From NCBI GenBank assembly GCA_037954325.1, contig JBBMNZ010000007.1:11035001-11099000 (forward strand): 64,000 nt of DNA, given 5' to 3'. The notes under the pieces were generated by a model. That model was not told the DNA's origin. It worked only from the letters and a program-made list of their open reading frames with translations, and searched no databases. The DNA comes from Fistularia commersonii (Eukaryota; Chordata; Actinopteri; Syngnathiformes; Fistulariidae). The position numbers and the translations under genes were made by a program. This document shows positions 48,216-59,015 of this stretch, piece by piece. Every line of letters begins with the position of its first letter. Positions within the stretch are counted from its first letter, which is position 1.

Positions 48216-48818
48216 AATGATTAATTAATGTACCCACAATACTAAGTGTTTCACTTGACTGCACTATTAAAGATACCACTGAACTATTTTGATTGTCTTC
48301 GACAAAACACCGACATAAGTTCTCAATATTGTAGAAAAAAAACAAAAAAAAAACGCCTGCCTTCACAAAACTTCCAATTCCTCCTTTGGATTTCATTGAA
48401 TCGCTGCACGCCGTAATAATAATAAAGATAATTATTACCATCTTTTATCCGCCTTGCAATAGTTGACCCATTAATTCTTTACCACTGCAGCATAAACACT
48501 TTATAAAAGAGACATGTTTCCAGTTGTGCCTCTGGTTCTTCTTTTTTTTCCCCCTCCCTTTTGTGACATGGCACGAGGCTGCGGAGCAAAGTGACTGTGA
48601 CAAATTGGGATTGGAAATGACAAAATAGGCTATTTAATAGGCATGGCAGAGGGGATTGGACTCTGGTGTTGGGTTCACTCGAATAAGCAGACTGCCTGAA
48701 CTCCTCCTGGGCCTGGCTTTGATGGCAGCTTTCATCTGTGTGATGGGGAGATTCTGGCAATGGAAGATGGAGTCGAGTCTCTTTTGCTATCTATAGTGTG
48801 AGTTACACTGTGTGCACT

Positions 48819-48823
<5 letters not shown>

Positions 48824-48866
<43 letters not shown>
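48824..48866. repeat. (GT)n microsatellite
   Basis: About 21 uninterrupted units; a second GT run follows at 48990-49021. Confidence 0.95.
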
Positions 48867-48869
<3 letters not shown>

Positions 48870-48985
48870 ACAGGGATAGTTCTAAGTAAATGTATAATCA
48901 GTGCTCACATCAGTCAGCGGGATAGATGATCAGTGATGAGGTTATGTGCATGTATGTGTGCAAGCATGGATGTGCATACGTGATA

Positions 48986-49024
<39 letters not shown>

Positions 49025-50917
49025 GGTGGGTGTTAGCCCCAGGTTATTAACTAACAAAGATCTAAAGAAGATAACTTTCTTGCTCACCTATGCTGTTGTT
49101 TGGTCACTGTCGGGCCTGAAATGAGGCTGTTATTATTCGAGAAAAAAAAAAAAAATTGAAAAAAAAAATCCCAACTCTATAAGGTTCGGCTCATGCATGA
49201 TTTCTACTATCACATACATGCAAATGCTAATGCATGTAGGAGTGTGATGCAGAAAATATGCTTAGAAAAATAAATTTATTTATTTTTTTCCTCATTTCTT
49301 TTTAGTTAAAATAGCAGCGGCCGTGAATTTGATGATGCCGCTGAGTTACATGTCTCCAGGAAATGTGCTTTGAAGTTTTTTTTTTTTTTTTTTTTTAACA
49401 GGATGGGGTTGGGAAAAAGATAAAGGATTGAAATGGGAAGAAAAGATAAACCTGCAGCGGGAGTGACGCTAATACTGTTAAGCAGATAAAATTGCGGAAT
49501 AACAGACCAAATAGATGTAATAGCACCATTTATAAGGAAGAAGGGACAGCCCGCGTGTTATCACTGAACGGGGTATGACAAACACAGAACACACACATTG
49601 CAGTATTTTCGCATAGTTATCCCTTTATTTATCTATTTACATCAGTATTGTTTTAGACAATTTCTACCAGCAGATCACCATTCAACATTTGAATCCAAAA
49701 GGGAAAGAAGGAAAAGAAAAAAGTAATATTTCTCTAGGTTACCGGCCAACATGGTTGGCAAACCCTGAGTTCAGTGGTGCAGTTGAGGCTGTATGATGGC
49801 ACGTACTTCCTTTGGGATTGGAAATGTTTGAGCTGAAGTGTAAAATTACTCAAAATGCACAGGGACACCTCAGGAAATGCCTATAAACATGGTGTACGAG
49901 TTACGCAACATTCCATCAGGCCATACCGGGATTGGGACAAGGTAGGATTATAGATGAAAGTGAATCAAAGGGTGCCAAACAAACAAATTGACGCAAAGCA
50001 GAGAGTGGGAGGCTTAAAAAAGCCATGTGTTAGACACATAGTTGGAGATGAGAAGATGAGGGTGCAGGAAGATGACGGATGAAGAGTGCGATAGACTGAA
50101 TGTTTCACGTAGTGATGGATGGAGAAGGAAAGCCTTTGTTTAAGTGTGTGCGGTGCTTACTGGGCGCTAAATGTATACCTTATTTTAATTTATTCATTCA
50201 ATGAATTGCATTAATTTTTATTTATTTTTTAATGTGTTTGTTTTGGAGGTGTCTGCATGCATAAAAACACCATCGTATACATTCGGTTCCAAGCGAATAC
50301 ATTTCCTTCTGACCTGGTGCAACACAGAGTCATGTCTGTAGGCACATGAATTATGAATTAAACATTTTTCCAAAGGTGCATGAGTCCTTGGAGGAAAATG
50401 TTTATGTGGCCGTGGGTCATAATGTAGTTATTTTCTATAAACCGGATGCATACCAAGATTGAATTTTTCAAGTGATTCAGGTTAAACTGATGGGAAAACT
50501 CTGTTGTCTCTAGTTAGAGCTGACGTCATAGTCACTATTGTTGTCACGATGCACAGGATTTGAAGGATTTTTACAAGATCTGAAAGGTATAGTCGGGGTA
50601 TTTACAATTTGGTGGTTGGATTTCTCAGCACGAGAACCGCTGGGTTGTACTGTGTGCCCATTATCACCATCGGGGAACAAAATTAGCTGATAACCGATAT
50701 CCGTTTTGTTCAGTCACCTTTTGCCAACATGTCACTAGTAACTTCACTTGTGAAGCTAACACTCCCAATATGCACCAAAATGTCATACCACTCAGTCAAA
50801 CATGAAGTAAAAACATGTCTGGGTTATTCTTGGAATCAGCAAGCACATATTTTTAACATTATTATTACTATTATTACCATTATTGTTATTACTTATTTAA
50901 CTAAACCGGCAATTGCG

Positions 50918-50972
50918 TTAATTTAATTTAATTTAATTTAATTTAATTTAATTTAATTTAATTTAATTTATT
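50918..50972. repeat. (TTTAA)n array
   Basis: About 11 exact pentamer units. Confidence 0.95.
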
Positions 50973-51329
50973 AACAACCCTGCATTGCACCATCTGAGGC
51001 CCCTTTCAATTTGCCATTTGGCAGCAGTGAAATAATGCACCACTGGTTGAATGTTTACATAGCCATTATGGGACCAGATGTAAGCTACTCAGATATCTGC
51101 TTTGCCAGCTTTTGTTGCAGCTTTGAGTCTTGATTGTCAAAAGCTATAAAAATATAGGAGTTTAATGTGCTTACTTTAAAATCACTTGAATCCAAGATTT
51201 TTCACTTTGTAATTCTCTCATGCACAGCCGGCACTTCTCTGAAATGACGTATAATCTGATTGGTCAGAAAAGGGACCCAAGGGGACACTGGAGAACCCTT
51301 AGATCATCTCAACTGTCTCCATGATCAAA

Positions 51330-51610
51330 ATTAAGTCGGGCGATGGTGTTCGGTCATTACGGTTCTGTGCTCTGGAACAAACTGTCTGATGATAAAAGAT
51401 ACAGCACCACTGTTTCATCTTTTAAAAGAAAGCTCCACCTGTTCACTGAGGCTTTGGACTAACTAGTTCCTCCGTCTGTCTTTCTGTCCATCTGCCCCTG
51501 TATCACTTATGGCTATACATCCAAATGCCTTTTTCCCTTTTTTAAATTATTTTTTTATTTTTATTTTTATTGTTGCAATATGCGTAAATAAAGGGCAAGG
51601 TTTTAGCAAT
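51330..51610 (+). mobile_element. LINE (L2-like) ORF2 C-terminus and 3' untranslated end
   Basis: A frame at 51346-51462 ends in a stop after LWNKLSDDKR, VSSFKRKLHLF and TEALD. The pattern LWN.LP, then SFKRKLK..LF, closes the ORF2 of many fish L2-type LINEs. The T-rich text to about 51610 would be 3' untranslated. The rest of ORF2 is absent (5' truncation). Confidence 0.7.
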
Positions 51611-52679
51611 AAAACACACAAAAATGATTCATTTTATCATACGGGTTCGTCTCGTAAATAACCATCCACCCACTGTATCAGGGCTCTGCAAGTGCTGCAC
51701 CAACTCTGCTTAGAATCTAAGCTCCACTTTATTTATTTATTTTTTACATATTTTTTTTTTTTATTTGCTTCACATATGTGAATTTGACTGTAACACAACC
51801 CAAACAGGCAGTTGATAATTTTTCGGGCTGGAGTGTAAAAACTAGCGGGGATCTGCTGTGGTTGTACGATATGCTGATAAAGAGCACACTAGTGGAGGGA
51901 ACTGATTGCGCTGTGTTCGTTGGAATATAATATCTAAAAGCTAACGCTGAACCTTCATGATAAAAGAAGATCTTTGGAGTTTACTTTTTTTTTCATACAA
52001 AGCAGAAGAAAACTTTAAGCCTGATGCTTTTCAATTAATTTTCCTTGCTTGACGTTGCACATCTTGCAGTTTGAGTGCTGCTCACAAGGACGCTGCAATG
52101 TCGATGCTGAAGCTGCACATAGTAGAGCGCTGGTGAGTGCGTGGGTGGCCCCTTTTGTGAAGTTGCTTGGTTTGTGTAGCACAACAATAAGGCCAATCCG
52201 GTGTGATCAAAGTTAATTTTACCTCTCAGCTCCGTCTTCTGCCCCTCTCATTTGTTATCGATTCCAAAGGATCTGCAAATTCCGGTCACAATTAACGCAC
52301 ATGAGATCGATATGATCCAAGAAGTTTCTAAGAAATAGGAGTGTCAAGCATGTCTGAGGCAAGTCGGTTGCCATAGGTAACTCCAGTATGGTTGAATGTA
52401 TGCACTGGAATTTAAGTTAATACCACCCTACTGGTGAGGGGTCAAGCAGTTTGAAATGGGTTTTCCGAAGTCCATTTATTGCTCATGGGTATATTTTAGG
52501 CACAAGTACCTTTTTTGGGAATTAAGCATACAGGTGCTGAAGGTAGTTAGGCACAATAATTACAATGGTAGTTACCAAGTTTGTAACCATCGTGTGTCAA
52601 TAGTACCTTGAGGCTGTCCCATAACAACTTATCTGTTGACTATATCATGCAGCGATATTTTTTTCTTTTTTTTTCACTT
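51611..52679. other. Unassigned noncoding sequence
   Basis: No exon or named repeat recognised. Confidence 0.5.
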
Positions 52680-52995
52680 AATCATTCATTCATCCAATCA
52701 TCCATTCATTCATTATCTATACCCCGTTTCCCGTACTCAGGTTCATTGGGGAGCTGGAGCCTATCCCAGCTGTCATTCAGCGAGAGGCAGGGTTCACCTT
52801 GGATTGATCTGGGCCACTTAAGGTGTCCAATCAGAATCAGAATCAGTATACTTTATGCAATGAACTATGCGTGTTTTTGGATTGTGGAGGAAAGCCAAGC
52901 CAACACGAGGAGAACATGAAAACTCCACACAGAATGCCCAACTCTGTCAGATCTGGACCAGGGACCTTCTCGACGCGCCACTGTGCTGCCATTTT
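52680..52995 (-). mobile_element. V-SINE copy, near full length, with a small insertion
   Basis: On the minus strand: ggcagcacagtggcgcgtcg head, ggtccctggtccagatctga, core (tgtgtggagttttcatgttc), 3' part (tcccagctgggatagg-like wording, cgctgaatgacagctgggat) and a gaatgaatg tail. A cagaatcagaatcagtatac insert at about 52830-52850 interrupts the 3' half and looks like the end of a LINE. Confidence 0.8.
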
Positions 52996-54849
52996 CTATC
53001 CAGTCATACACGTACACAGGCTGAGGCTGTTTGCATCAGGGGCAGCCAGTTCGATTGCCACGTGACCTCCCTCTCGAAACTCGCTGCGACACACAGATTG
53101 GGTTTTGCTGCCTACGTGCCAGTGGATATTTGCAGGCACAAGTGTGTCAACAAGATGGTCAGGGGGCAGCGAGCGGGACTCTGGTTGTTGGCGCCATGCT
53201 ACGGGTTCACCAATATCAATCTCGCCCGACCGCTGTTCACGGGCTGCCAAATGTCACAGGGGCCTGATCTGGGCATGCCCGCTGATGAGGGGCCACGGCG
53301 ACGGTCTTGAAGCAATCCAGCTCCCTAATAGGTCACGAATGGCTGCACAGTGCTTGCCAATAGGTTTTTGGAATGGAGGATGAGTGGAGGGGGCAAAGAG
53401 AAAGAGAGAGACAGATGGGGGAAGCTGTCAGCTGTGTTTGTATATTCAACCGTGAGTTTTTCTGTCCACTTCATGAAAAGAGATGGTGGTAATTGACATG
53501 CCACTAATTCGCCCGGCGCTCACGACGACTTGTGACGCTGCCGTGGCGCCGACACTGTGCAAAAACCGGAATGCACTAATACGAATCCCTGGCTTCTCTC
53601 ACTCTTTTTTTTCTCTCTAACTCATTACAGTTTCCCCACTTCTAGGCCTAATTATGAATAAATGTGTAAACACTTAATGGAATTCCCAGAGCAGAGCGGC
53701 CCTGAACAGAAGGATGGAGAGATTCATTGGAGGAGTGAGATTTTTTTTTTATGCTCGGATACCAAACAGTTTGTGTTCAGCAAATGCCTCGGTTTGCAAA
53801 AGCAACTTCTGGGCTGTCGATGCACCCAGAAAATATTTGATACAAATGCTCTCTAATTAAACATATGCAGGCCGCCTGCTGCCCCGTTAAGTCATCTACT
53901 GTAAAGGAGCAGGCGAAGGGGAGATACGCACGAATAAATTAATTCCATCCCCGCAATGATGTTTGCCTTGGAGGCACGGAGGAATAAACAGCGCTGTGTG
54001 TTTTACTTCTTTGAAGTTATCACTCCGCAGCTCAAACATGTCTAATTGGGAACCAGAAAATAAATATTTTCGATCAATTCATGTCAAGTGGGGGACGGAA
54101 CACGGGCTTTCGGTTTTGTTTGTCGGAGTTAAAGACGCAGCGATGTGGCCTAGTTACAGAGGGATGACGGTCTGCTCCAGAAGGGGGACGATAATGGTCT
54201 CCATCATCTCCACTGACACGCTGCCCACACTGGCTATCATCCTTTTGCCAGGGCCAAGTGGTGGATCTTGAAGAGAGACGCGGTGTGGAGTCAGAAGAGC
54301 CCGGTCACAGTCTGTGTCACTGCTGTCAGAGCAAAGCTCTATCTGAGGAGAATGCCGGAAAAAAGGCCCATCATTGCTAGCGAGCGCTGCGCTTCTGTCG
54401 GTGAACGTTGGCAGGGCCGTTCTCGGCACAACGCCAGCGTAGGTTCTGCTGCGGCCACCTGTCTAACACAGAAAAGAAACCGGTGGACCTGTCGGTAATG
54501 TCCACATCTTATTTTTTTACTTGCTTGGGTTATCTTTTTTGAAGGTGGGGCCAAAATAATCCACAACTTTTAAACTTTGTCTTTGCCTCACACTGTTAGG
54601 GACACCAAAATGCATTGGTTATGGCAGATTGGTTGTTCCCATTAGTGTCCCTGACCAATGCACTGATACAAAGAACTGCAGTTGTGCACCAAGACTCCAT
54701 CAAACTCTCTGCAAGGTGAGGGGTTAACACACTCTAGTTCTGTTTAGTTATGAACAGAACTCCTTTCTGTACAATTTACTAAACTAAAAAGAATAATGTA
54801 ACGTGAATCTGATCATAAACAAATCTTTTTATTTTTATTTTTTGCTGAT
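52996..54849. other. Unassigned noncoding sequence
   Basis: No transposon or exon recognised. Frames of 100-147 codons at 52.9-53.3 and 54.0-54.4 kb lack domains. A loose inverted pair (agggacac / gtgtccct with atgcattggt / accaatgca) lies at 54599-54664. Confidence 0.5.
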
Positions 54850-55180
54850 GAATATGGTCAGTGTTCTGCCTTGGTTTGATTTCAAAGATAAGCCTTTCTG
54901 TGTGGAGTTTGCATGTCCTCCTTGTGTCCATGTGGGTTTCCCTCGGGTTCTCTGGTTTCTATGCACAATCCTAAAAAAATGCAGTAGGTTCATTGGCGAC
55001 CCTTAATAAGCCAAACGTGTAAAGTTATAGGTCTCTATATGCCATAGGAATGACAGCGAATGTTTTTTGTATGTCTCTGTGTGACATGTGAATAAGTGAA
55101 TGTTTTTTAACTAAGATATATGAATGAGAGAGTGAATAACGCATGTCCCTATAAGACTTTTGCATGAGACAGTAAGAAAG
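54850..55180 (+). mobile_element. V-SINE copy with expanded internal repeat, no 3' end
   Basis: The core is well kept (ctgtgtggagtttgcatgtc, tgtgggtttccctcgggttc, tgcagtaggttcattggcga). About four minisatellite units follow, then the copy ends before the final segment. The B box region is worn (ggtttgatttc). Confidence 0.8.
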
Positions 55181-55245
55181 AAATACCTGTAGTGACCTTC
55201 AGTTGTACATACAACACAACATCAGGGAAATTTGACCACTGCATC

Positions 55246-55388
55246 CTTGTCATGGCAACTGGAATAGAATCTCTTCACTTGAAGTTTCACCCTTAATCCG
55301 AGAGGCTACTTCAGAACTGAAGAAGCCTCTGGGATGAGGGCTGAAATGTCTTCAAGTGAAGAAATTCAAGTCCAGTTACCATGACAAG
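55246..55388. mobile_element. Foldback-family copy C: ~143-nt near-perfect hairpin
   Basis: The left arm (55246-55314) and the right arm (55316-55388) are reverse complements with few mismatches; cacttgaag marks one end of the match and cttcaagtg the other. Each arm matches the arms of copies A and B, but here the two arms touch and no internal module is present. The right side continues with family sequence to about 55430. Confidence 0.85.
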
Positions 55389-55599
55389 AAGGATTTCAAC
55401 AAGAATTCATCACGACCTGGATGACTGAGATCCTCCACAGACATGTTGACTGCTGCATTAAACCCACCATGGATGAACCATGAGCAGAAGGGAGCATTTT
55501 TGGGGGTTCGGTTCACTGACTGGCAAGTGGGAGGAAGGGGATCAACCAGGAATGTTCGGTTTCGGGGAAAACCTCTCTAAGTGCTCTAACCCCCCTGAG

Positions 55600-55668
55600 C
55601 TAGCTGTGTTATGACCTGGAGTGCACATTAAGCAGTATTGATACAATGAATGAATGAATGAATGAATG
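55600..55668 (+). mobile_element. SINE 3' tail with (ATGA)n
   Basis: The segment gacctggagtgcacattaag is followed by an atgaatgaatga run (55647-55668). The text before it (55500-55600) is SINE-like but too decayed to place. Confidence 0.5.
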
Positions 55669-57190
55669 CATATGCTCACATGTGACAAAAAAATCGAGCA
55701 AAGTCACTTTGCTGCCGGTGTTGCTGTGCTCCGCCTGTCACGGCATCAACACTGACACCTGCTGCGTGTTGGGCCCCTGCGGTTTGCGAGATAGGTACCG
55801 GCATGTCTTAAAAAGAAAAGGGTCTGGAGTTTTTATATCTGTGCACGCGGGAAAAACATGCTCATTGTAATTTCTCTTGTATACCGGCAGTATATTAACA
55901 CTATCCCCCAGTTCCGTCCCACACCCAACCCCCTAAAAACACGGTGCTGCAACGTTAAAGAGGAGGCAGCTTCATTTAATTGCAACCAGCGCGTTCCTTG
56001 CAGGGCGTGAAACCTGTGCAATAACAAACCTCATCAAGCCGACTTCATGCAGTTCAGGAGATATAAAAGGTCCGCTGATTGCAAACTTGGCTACTCCGCG
56101 CATGACTCGCTTGAAATTCAAAACATGCAATACAGTAACACGTCTAACATAATATTCAACCAATTCCCCATGTTGTTCCTCCATTAAAAGCACCGGCTGC
56201 ACCGAGTGGGCAAGGAGGTCTAAGCTGTTTAAGTTGCCCTGGGGATTGGACACCCCGAGTGCAGTTGGTTTCCAATAACACGGACATTGCCTTGACCAAC
56301 AGTCTGAGAAGGAATTATTTCCGGAAGCTCCGATCCCGCTTCTGGGCAGGGAGAGGGTGAGATTAGAAGTCCTCTCCCAGCAGACAGAAATACAATAGGT
56401 TAAACCACCTGCTGGCCCAAGGAGTTCTCCTTGCAGTGGTGTTGCAATCATCTTCCTTTGGGGTCACGAGGCCTAAGACACACTAAATGTTATTGTTTCT
56501 CCTTCCCCGCCCCTCGGCTGTCATTTGTTCAAAATGTTTTTCCCCTAAATAAAAAAATTAAAAAAAAAATCAATCTAACCTGCAGCCGCAACACAGGCCA
56601 TCGTAGCACGTTTCATTTCCTCCCTTTGACTTTCATTTTTCAGTTCATTCTCTCCGTCTCTTCGTCTCCCCTCCTCTCATCCAACCCCCCGCTTTCTTTC
56701 TGCTTCTGCACTGTAAACTCTGTCTAACCTCTGTGTGTGTTTCACAACAACAGCCGGAGACCGTATCAGTCCCCCAACCCCAACCCCGCTCTTCAATGTT
56801 TGTCGGAAGTATTAGGGGCTTGTTGCCTCATTGGATTGAATTAATTGATTAATACTTTTATCCAATTAGTGCTTCCTCATGCAATTAATCAGCTGGCGGA
56901 GGTCGGGGGAGGTTGGAGGCCCGCTCTGGCAGTCGTACGAAAAAAGGCAGACACATGCCGAGGCTCTACGTGTGATGAAGAATGACCTCGCTCGCTCGCT
57001 CGCACCGCCTCCCGCCCTCCGCGCTTGGATGCTCGCTGCCGTCTTGTTGCCACTTCACAGCTTCTCTCCAGCTGAGAGTGCATTGTTTGTGTTTTAGCTC
57101 AACGCAAGCAGGTTGTGTCATGCCAGTGTTATAACAAAAAAAGGCTCTTTGAAATCTATAAGTCGCTAATATAGCAATAATGACAACAGA
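55669..57190. other. Upstream flank of the cadherin gene
   Basis: No repeat family recognised in 1.5 kb, in contrast to the sequence to the left. A 159-codon open frame on the minus strand (56451-55972) has no domain. A pyrimidine-rich stretch lies at 56620-56720, and the GC-rich patch follows at 56960-57060. Confidence 0.5.
56960..57060. promoter_or_regulatory. GC-rich, CpG-containing patch, possible promoter of the cadherin gene
   Basis: The interval holds a cgct tandem run (56989-57003) and a GC-box-like cctcccgcc patch with several CpGs, unlike the AT-rich desert to its left. It lies about 1.1 kb ahead of the cadherin ATG and just before the candidate untranslated exon. No TATA box is evident. 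Position and composition fit a CpG-type promoter, but nothing in the sequence proves initiation here. Confidence 0.25.
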
Positions 57191-57214
57191 ATTTTTTTTT
57201 TTTTTTTTTTTTTT
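57191..57214 (+). repeat. Poly(T) run joined to a splice-acceptor-like site
   Basis: 24 T followed by gtcttgcag. The run could serve as the pyrimidine tract of the acceptor of the candidate untranslated exon. Confidence 0.8.
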
Positions 57215-57223
57215 GTCTTGCAG

Positions 57224-57658
57224 GTTTGACGCCCCCTCTGCTGAATAGTGGACGCTGAAAGAGCAAACTCTCCAGACCAAAGCGGCGCTCCGGAGGCACG
57301 AGCCACCGGGAGATCAAACATAATCACCCCGACAGTAAAATCAGTTTTGTCACCTTTGAGGTTCAAAGATTCCCCGTCGGACGGCTGAAGTTGATTGTGG
57401 CTTTTCAAGGAACAGGACCGCTAAAGAGGTTCGCTTTGAAGAAAAGTTTTGGTTCAGCATTTGGCAGGCAGCTTATTAGAGCTGAAATATTCCGAAACAT
57501 CAGGCGGCCACGCTCGCCGTCCGGTTCAGCCACCGGACAGGGCTGGAAACAAAGTGCTTGGCGCCACCAACTACAACAAAACAAGTTGAGATTGGACAAA
57601 AGAAGAAAACTTTCCAGCGTCCGTCCTCGGCGAAGTGTCCTAGGCTCCCCGTAGACAA
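57224..57658 (+). other. Candidate 5' untranslated exon of the cadherin gene
   Basis: A run of 24 T (57191-57214) followed by gtcttgcag makes a textbook 3' splice site at 57223, and CAAgtgagtc gives a good donor at 57659. Classical cadherin genes commonly have a noncoding first exon or a 5' UTR split by an intron ahead of the ATG exon. If this is an exon it would splice to an acceptor before 58072; a plausible one is the gtacag ending near 57922. Alternatively the transcript runs unspliced from here to the ATG exon. The interval has only short open frames and no repeat. This is a signal-based inference with no transcript support. Confidence 0.3.
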
Positions 57659-58071
57659 GTGAGTCGATGTCTTGGCTGAAAGAAACAAATAAAAAAATAT
57701 AATTCCGAGCTCAGGTGAAAGACATTTTTCTCGCTTCTGCACGAGGTCATGCTGGGAAGAGAAGAGATGGAGCGCACGTTGTTAAGCGATTCAAACTGAC
57801 CGACCATGTCAGGAAACAAACAAGCCCTTGGCAGACGTAGGAATCTGGCACGCTGCATGACCTACATTGTGTTTAGCAAGCGGCGTTAGATGCCTCGTCC
57901 CATGGATTGATTTCCTCGTACAGAGACGACGTTTTACCCCGGTTGGAGTTTCACTTGTAATCAAACTACAGGCCGTCCTGTATGTTTTTTTTTTTTTTTT
58001 TATATTAAATGTAAGCCCTGGTTGGGTTTGTTTTGATTAAAAGAAAACAAAAGCCGCAAGAAGAAACTATC

Positions 58072-58302
58072 ATGGCTCCCGTTTGGACCATAGGAGCTTG
58101 GACAGTCTCAGCGGCGTTGTGTCTCCTCTGCTGCTGCGGTTTCAGCCGCTGCAGCGGCGCAAGGACTAGTAGTTCAACCTCAGGGCCCGGCAGACAGGAC
58201 GGACCGCCATCGTCACTGGAGCGCGTCAAGCGTGGATGGGTCTGGAACCAGTTCTTCGTGGTGGAGGAGTACACCGGAACAGAGCCGCTTTATGTGGGGA
58301 AG
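58072..58302 (+). CDS. cdh22: First coding exon of a type II classical cadherin (cadherin-22-like), 5' part only
   Basis: Classical cadherins are single-pass membrane proteins that join cells through calcium-dependent homophilic binding of their outermost extracellular domain. This exon encodes 77 residues. Residues 1-27 contain a hydrophobic, cysteine-rich signal peptide. Residues about 28-50 are a short Ser/Gly/Pro-rich prodomain. RVKR at 51-54 is a furin-type cleavage site. The mature protein starts GWVWNQFF, with Trp2 and Trp4 as in type II cadherins (type I have only Trp2), and runs on to EEYTGTEPLYVGK. The ATG is the first in its frame and has A at -3 and G at +4. The exon ends in codon phase 0 with AAG followed by the donor gtaaag. 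The remaining extracellular, membrane and catenin-binding regions lie outside the window. The family call is secure. The paralogue is from memory of the VVEEYTGTEPLYVGK wording, shared with CDH22 and nearly with CDH24 and CDH20, so cdh24 remains possible. Confidence 0.85.
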
Positions 58303-58744
58303 GTAAAGAAATCGAATCCTGTACTCTGATTTTAGTCATTTGAATTTTGCATGTGGATTTCTTCTTTATTTACAAAAAAATGCTCCTGGGGGTGGGCTGA
58401 AACACTGATATTGCACTTGTGACCACATTTTTTTGAAGAATTTATTTAGTCACATTTAGTTTTTCATTTAGGCCAAAATTATTGGAATTGGACCACTGCC
58501 TTTTAACCCATCAGGGGAGAATCAACTAAGCAACGCCAAGAGAGCATTTAGGTGTTCAGCATCTTGCTCAACAACAATTTGTCAAGCTAGCGGGAGCTTA
58601 AGAATTGGACAGGGAACATTTGGCTCCAAGAAAACTACAGTACTGTGGTCTAACTAACTGACCCAGGGTACCCCCAAAGAAGACAGGGGGTATCCAGTAA
58701 CTGTGAGTGTATTTCAAATAGTTTCGGGTTAATTTTTGGGTTAT

Positions 58745-59015
58745 TAAGTTCATCTTGCAGCAAGAAGGTCCCTGGTTTGATTCCGACTGTAGGTCTTTCT
58801 GTTCAGGGTTTGCATATTGTGCGTTCTCTGTCTGTATGGGTTTCCTCCAAGTATTCCTGTTCTTTCCCACAGTTCAAAAAAATGCAGTAGGAGATGCTAA
58901 ATTGTCTGAATGTGTGCGTGAGAGAGTGAATGGTTGTATGTTTTTATATGTGGCCATTTATATGAACCAGCTGGAATAGTTAAGTATACGTAGTATAGAC
59001 GATGGACGAATGGAT
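58745..59015 (+). mobile_element. V-SINE copy in the cadherin intron
   Basis: Contains tgcagcaagaaggtccctgg, the B box ggtttgattccgac (58774-58787), a core (tctgtatgggtttcctccaa, ctttcccacagttc) and one gtgagagagtgaatggttg unit. The 3' end is worn (gaatagttaagtatacgtag). It lies in the same direction as the gene. Confidence 0.8.

Larger units (their letters stand above)
48216..51329. other. Unassigned block with GT and TTTAA repeats
   Basis: (GT)n runs at 48824-48866 and 48990-49021, A/T runs at 49141-49170 and 49376-49397, and a (TTTAA)n array at 50918-50972. No exon or transposon recognised between them. Confidence 0.5.

Noticed and set aside
52867..53310. 147-codon frame starting inside a V-SINE
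   Set aside because: The first third is SINE sequence read on the wrong strand, so it cannot be an ancient coding exon.
54599..54664. Loose inverted repeat with agggacac and gtgtccct
   Set aside because: Short, with mismatches and no family match; not enough for an element or RNA hairpin.
58033..58071. Longer N-terminus for the cadherin exon, starting at 58033
   Set aside because: There is no ATG there (TTG), and the 58072 ATG has a better context and is followed at once by the signal peptide.
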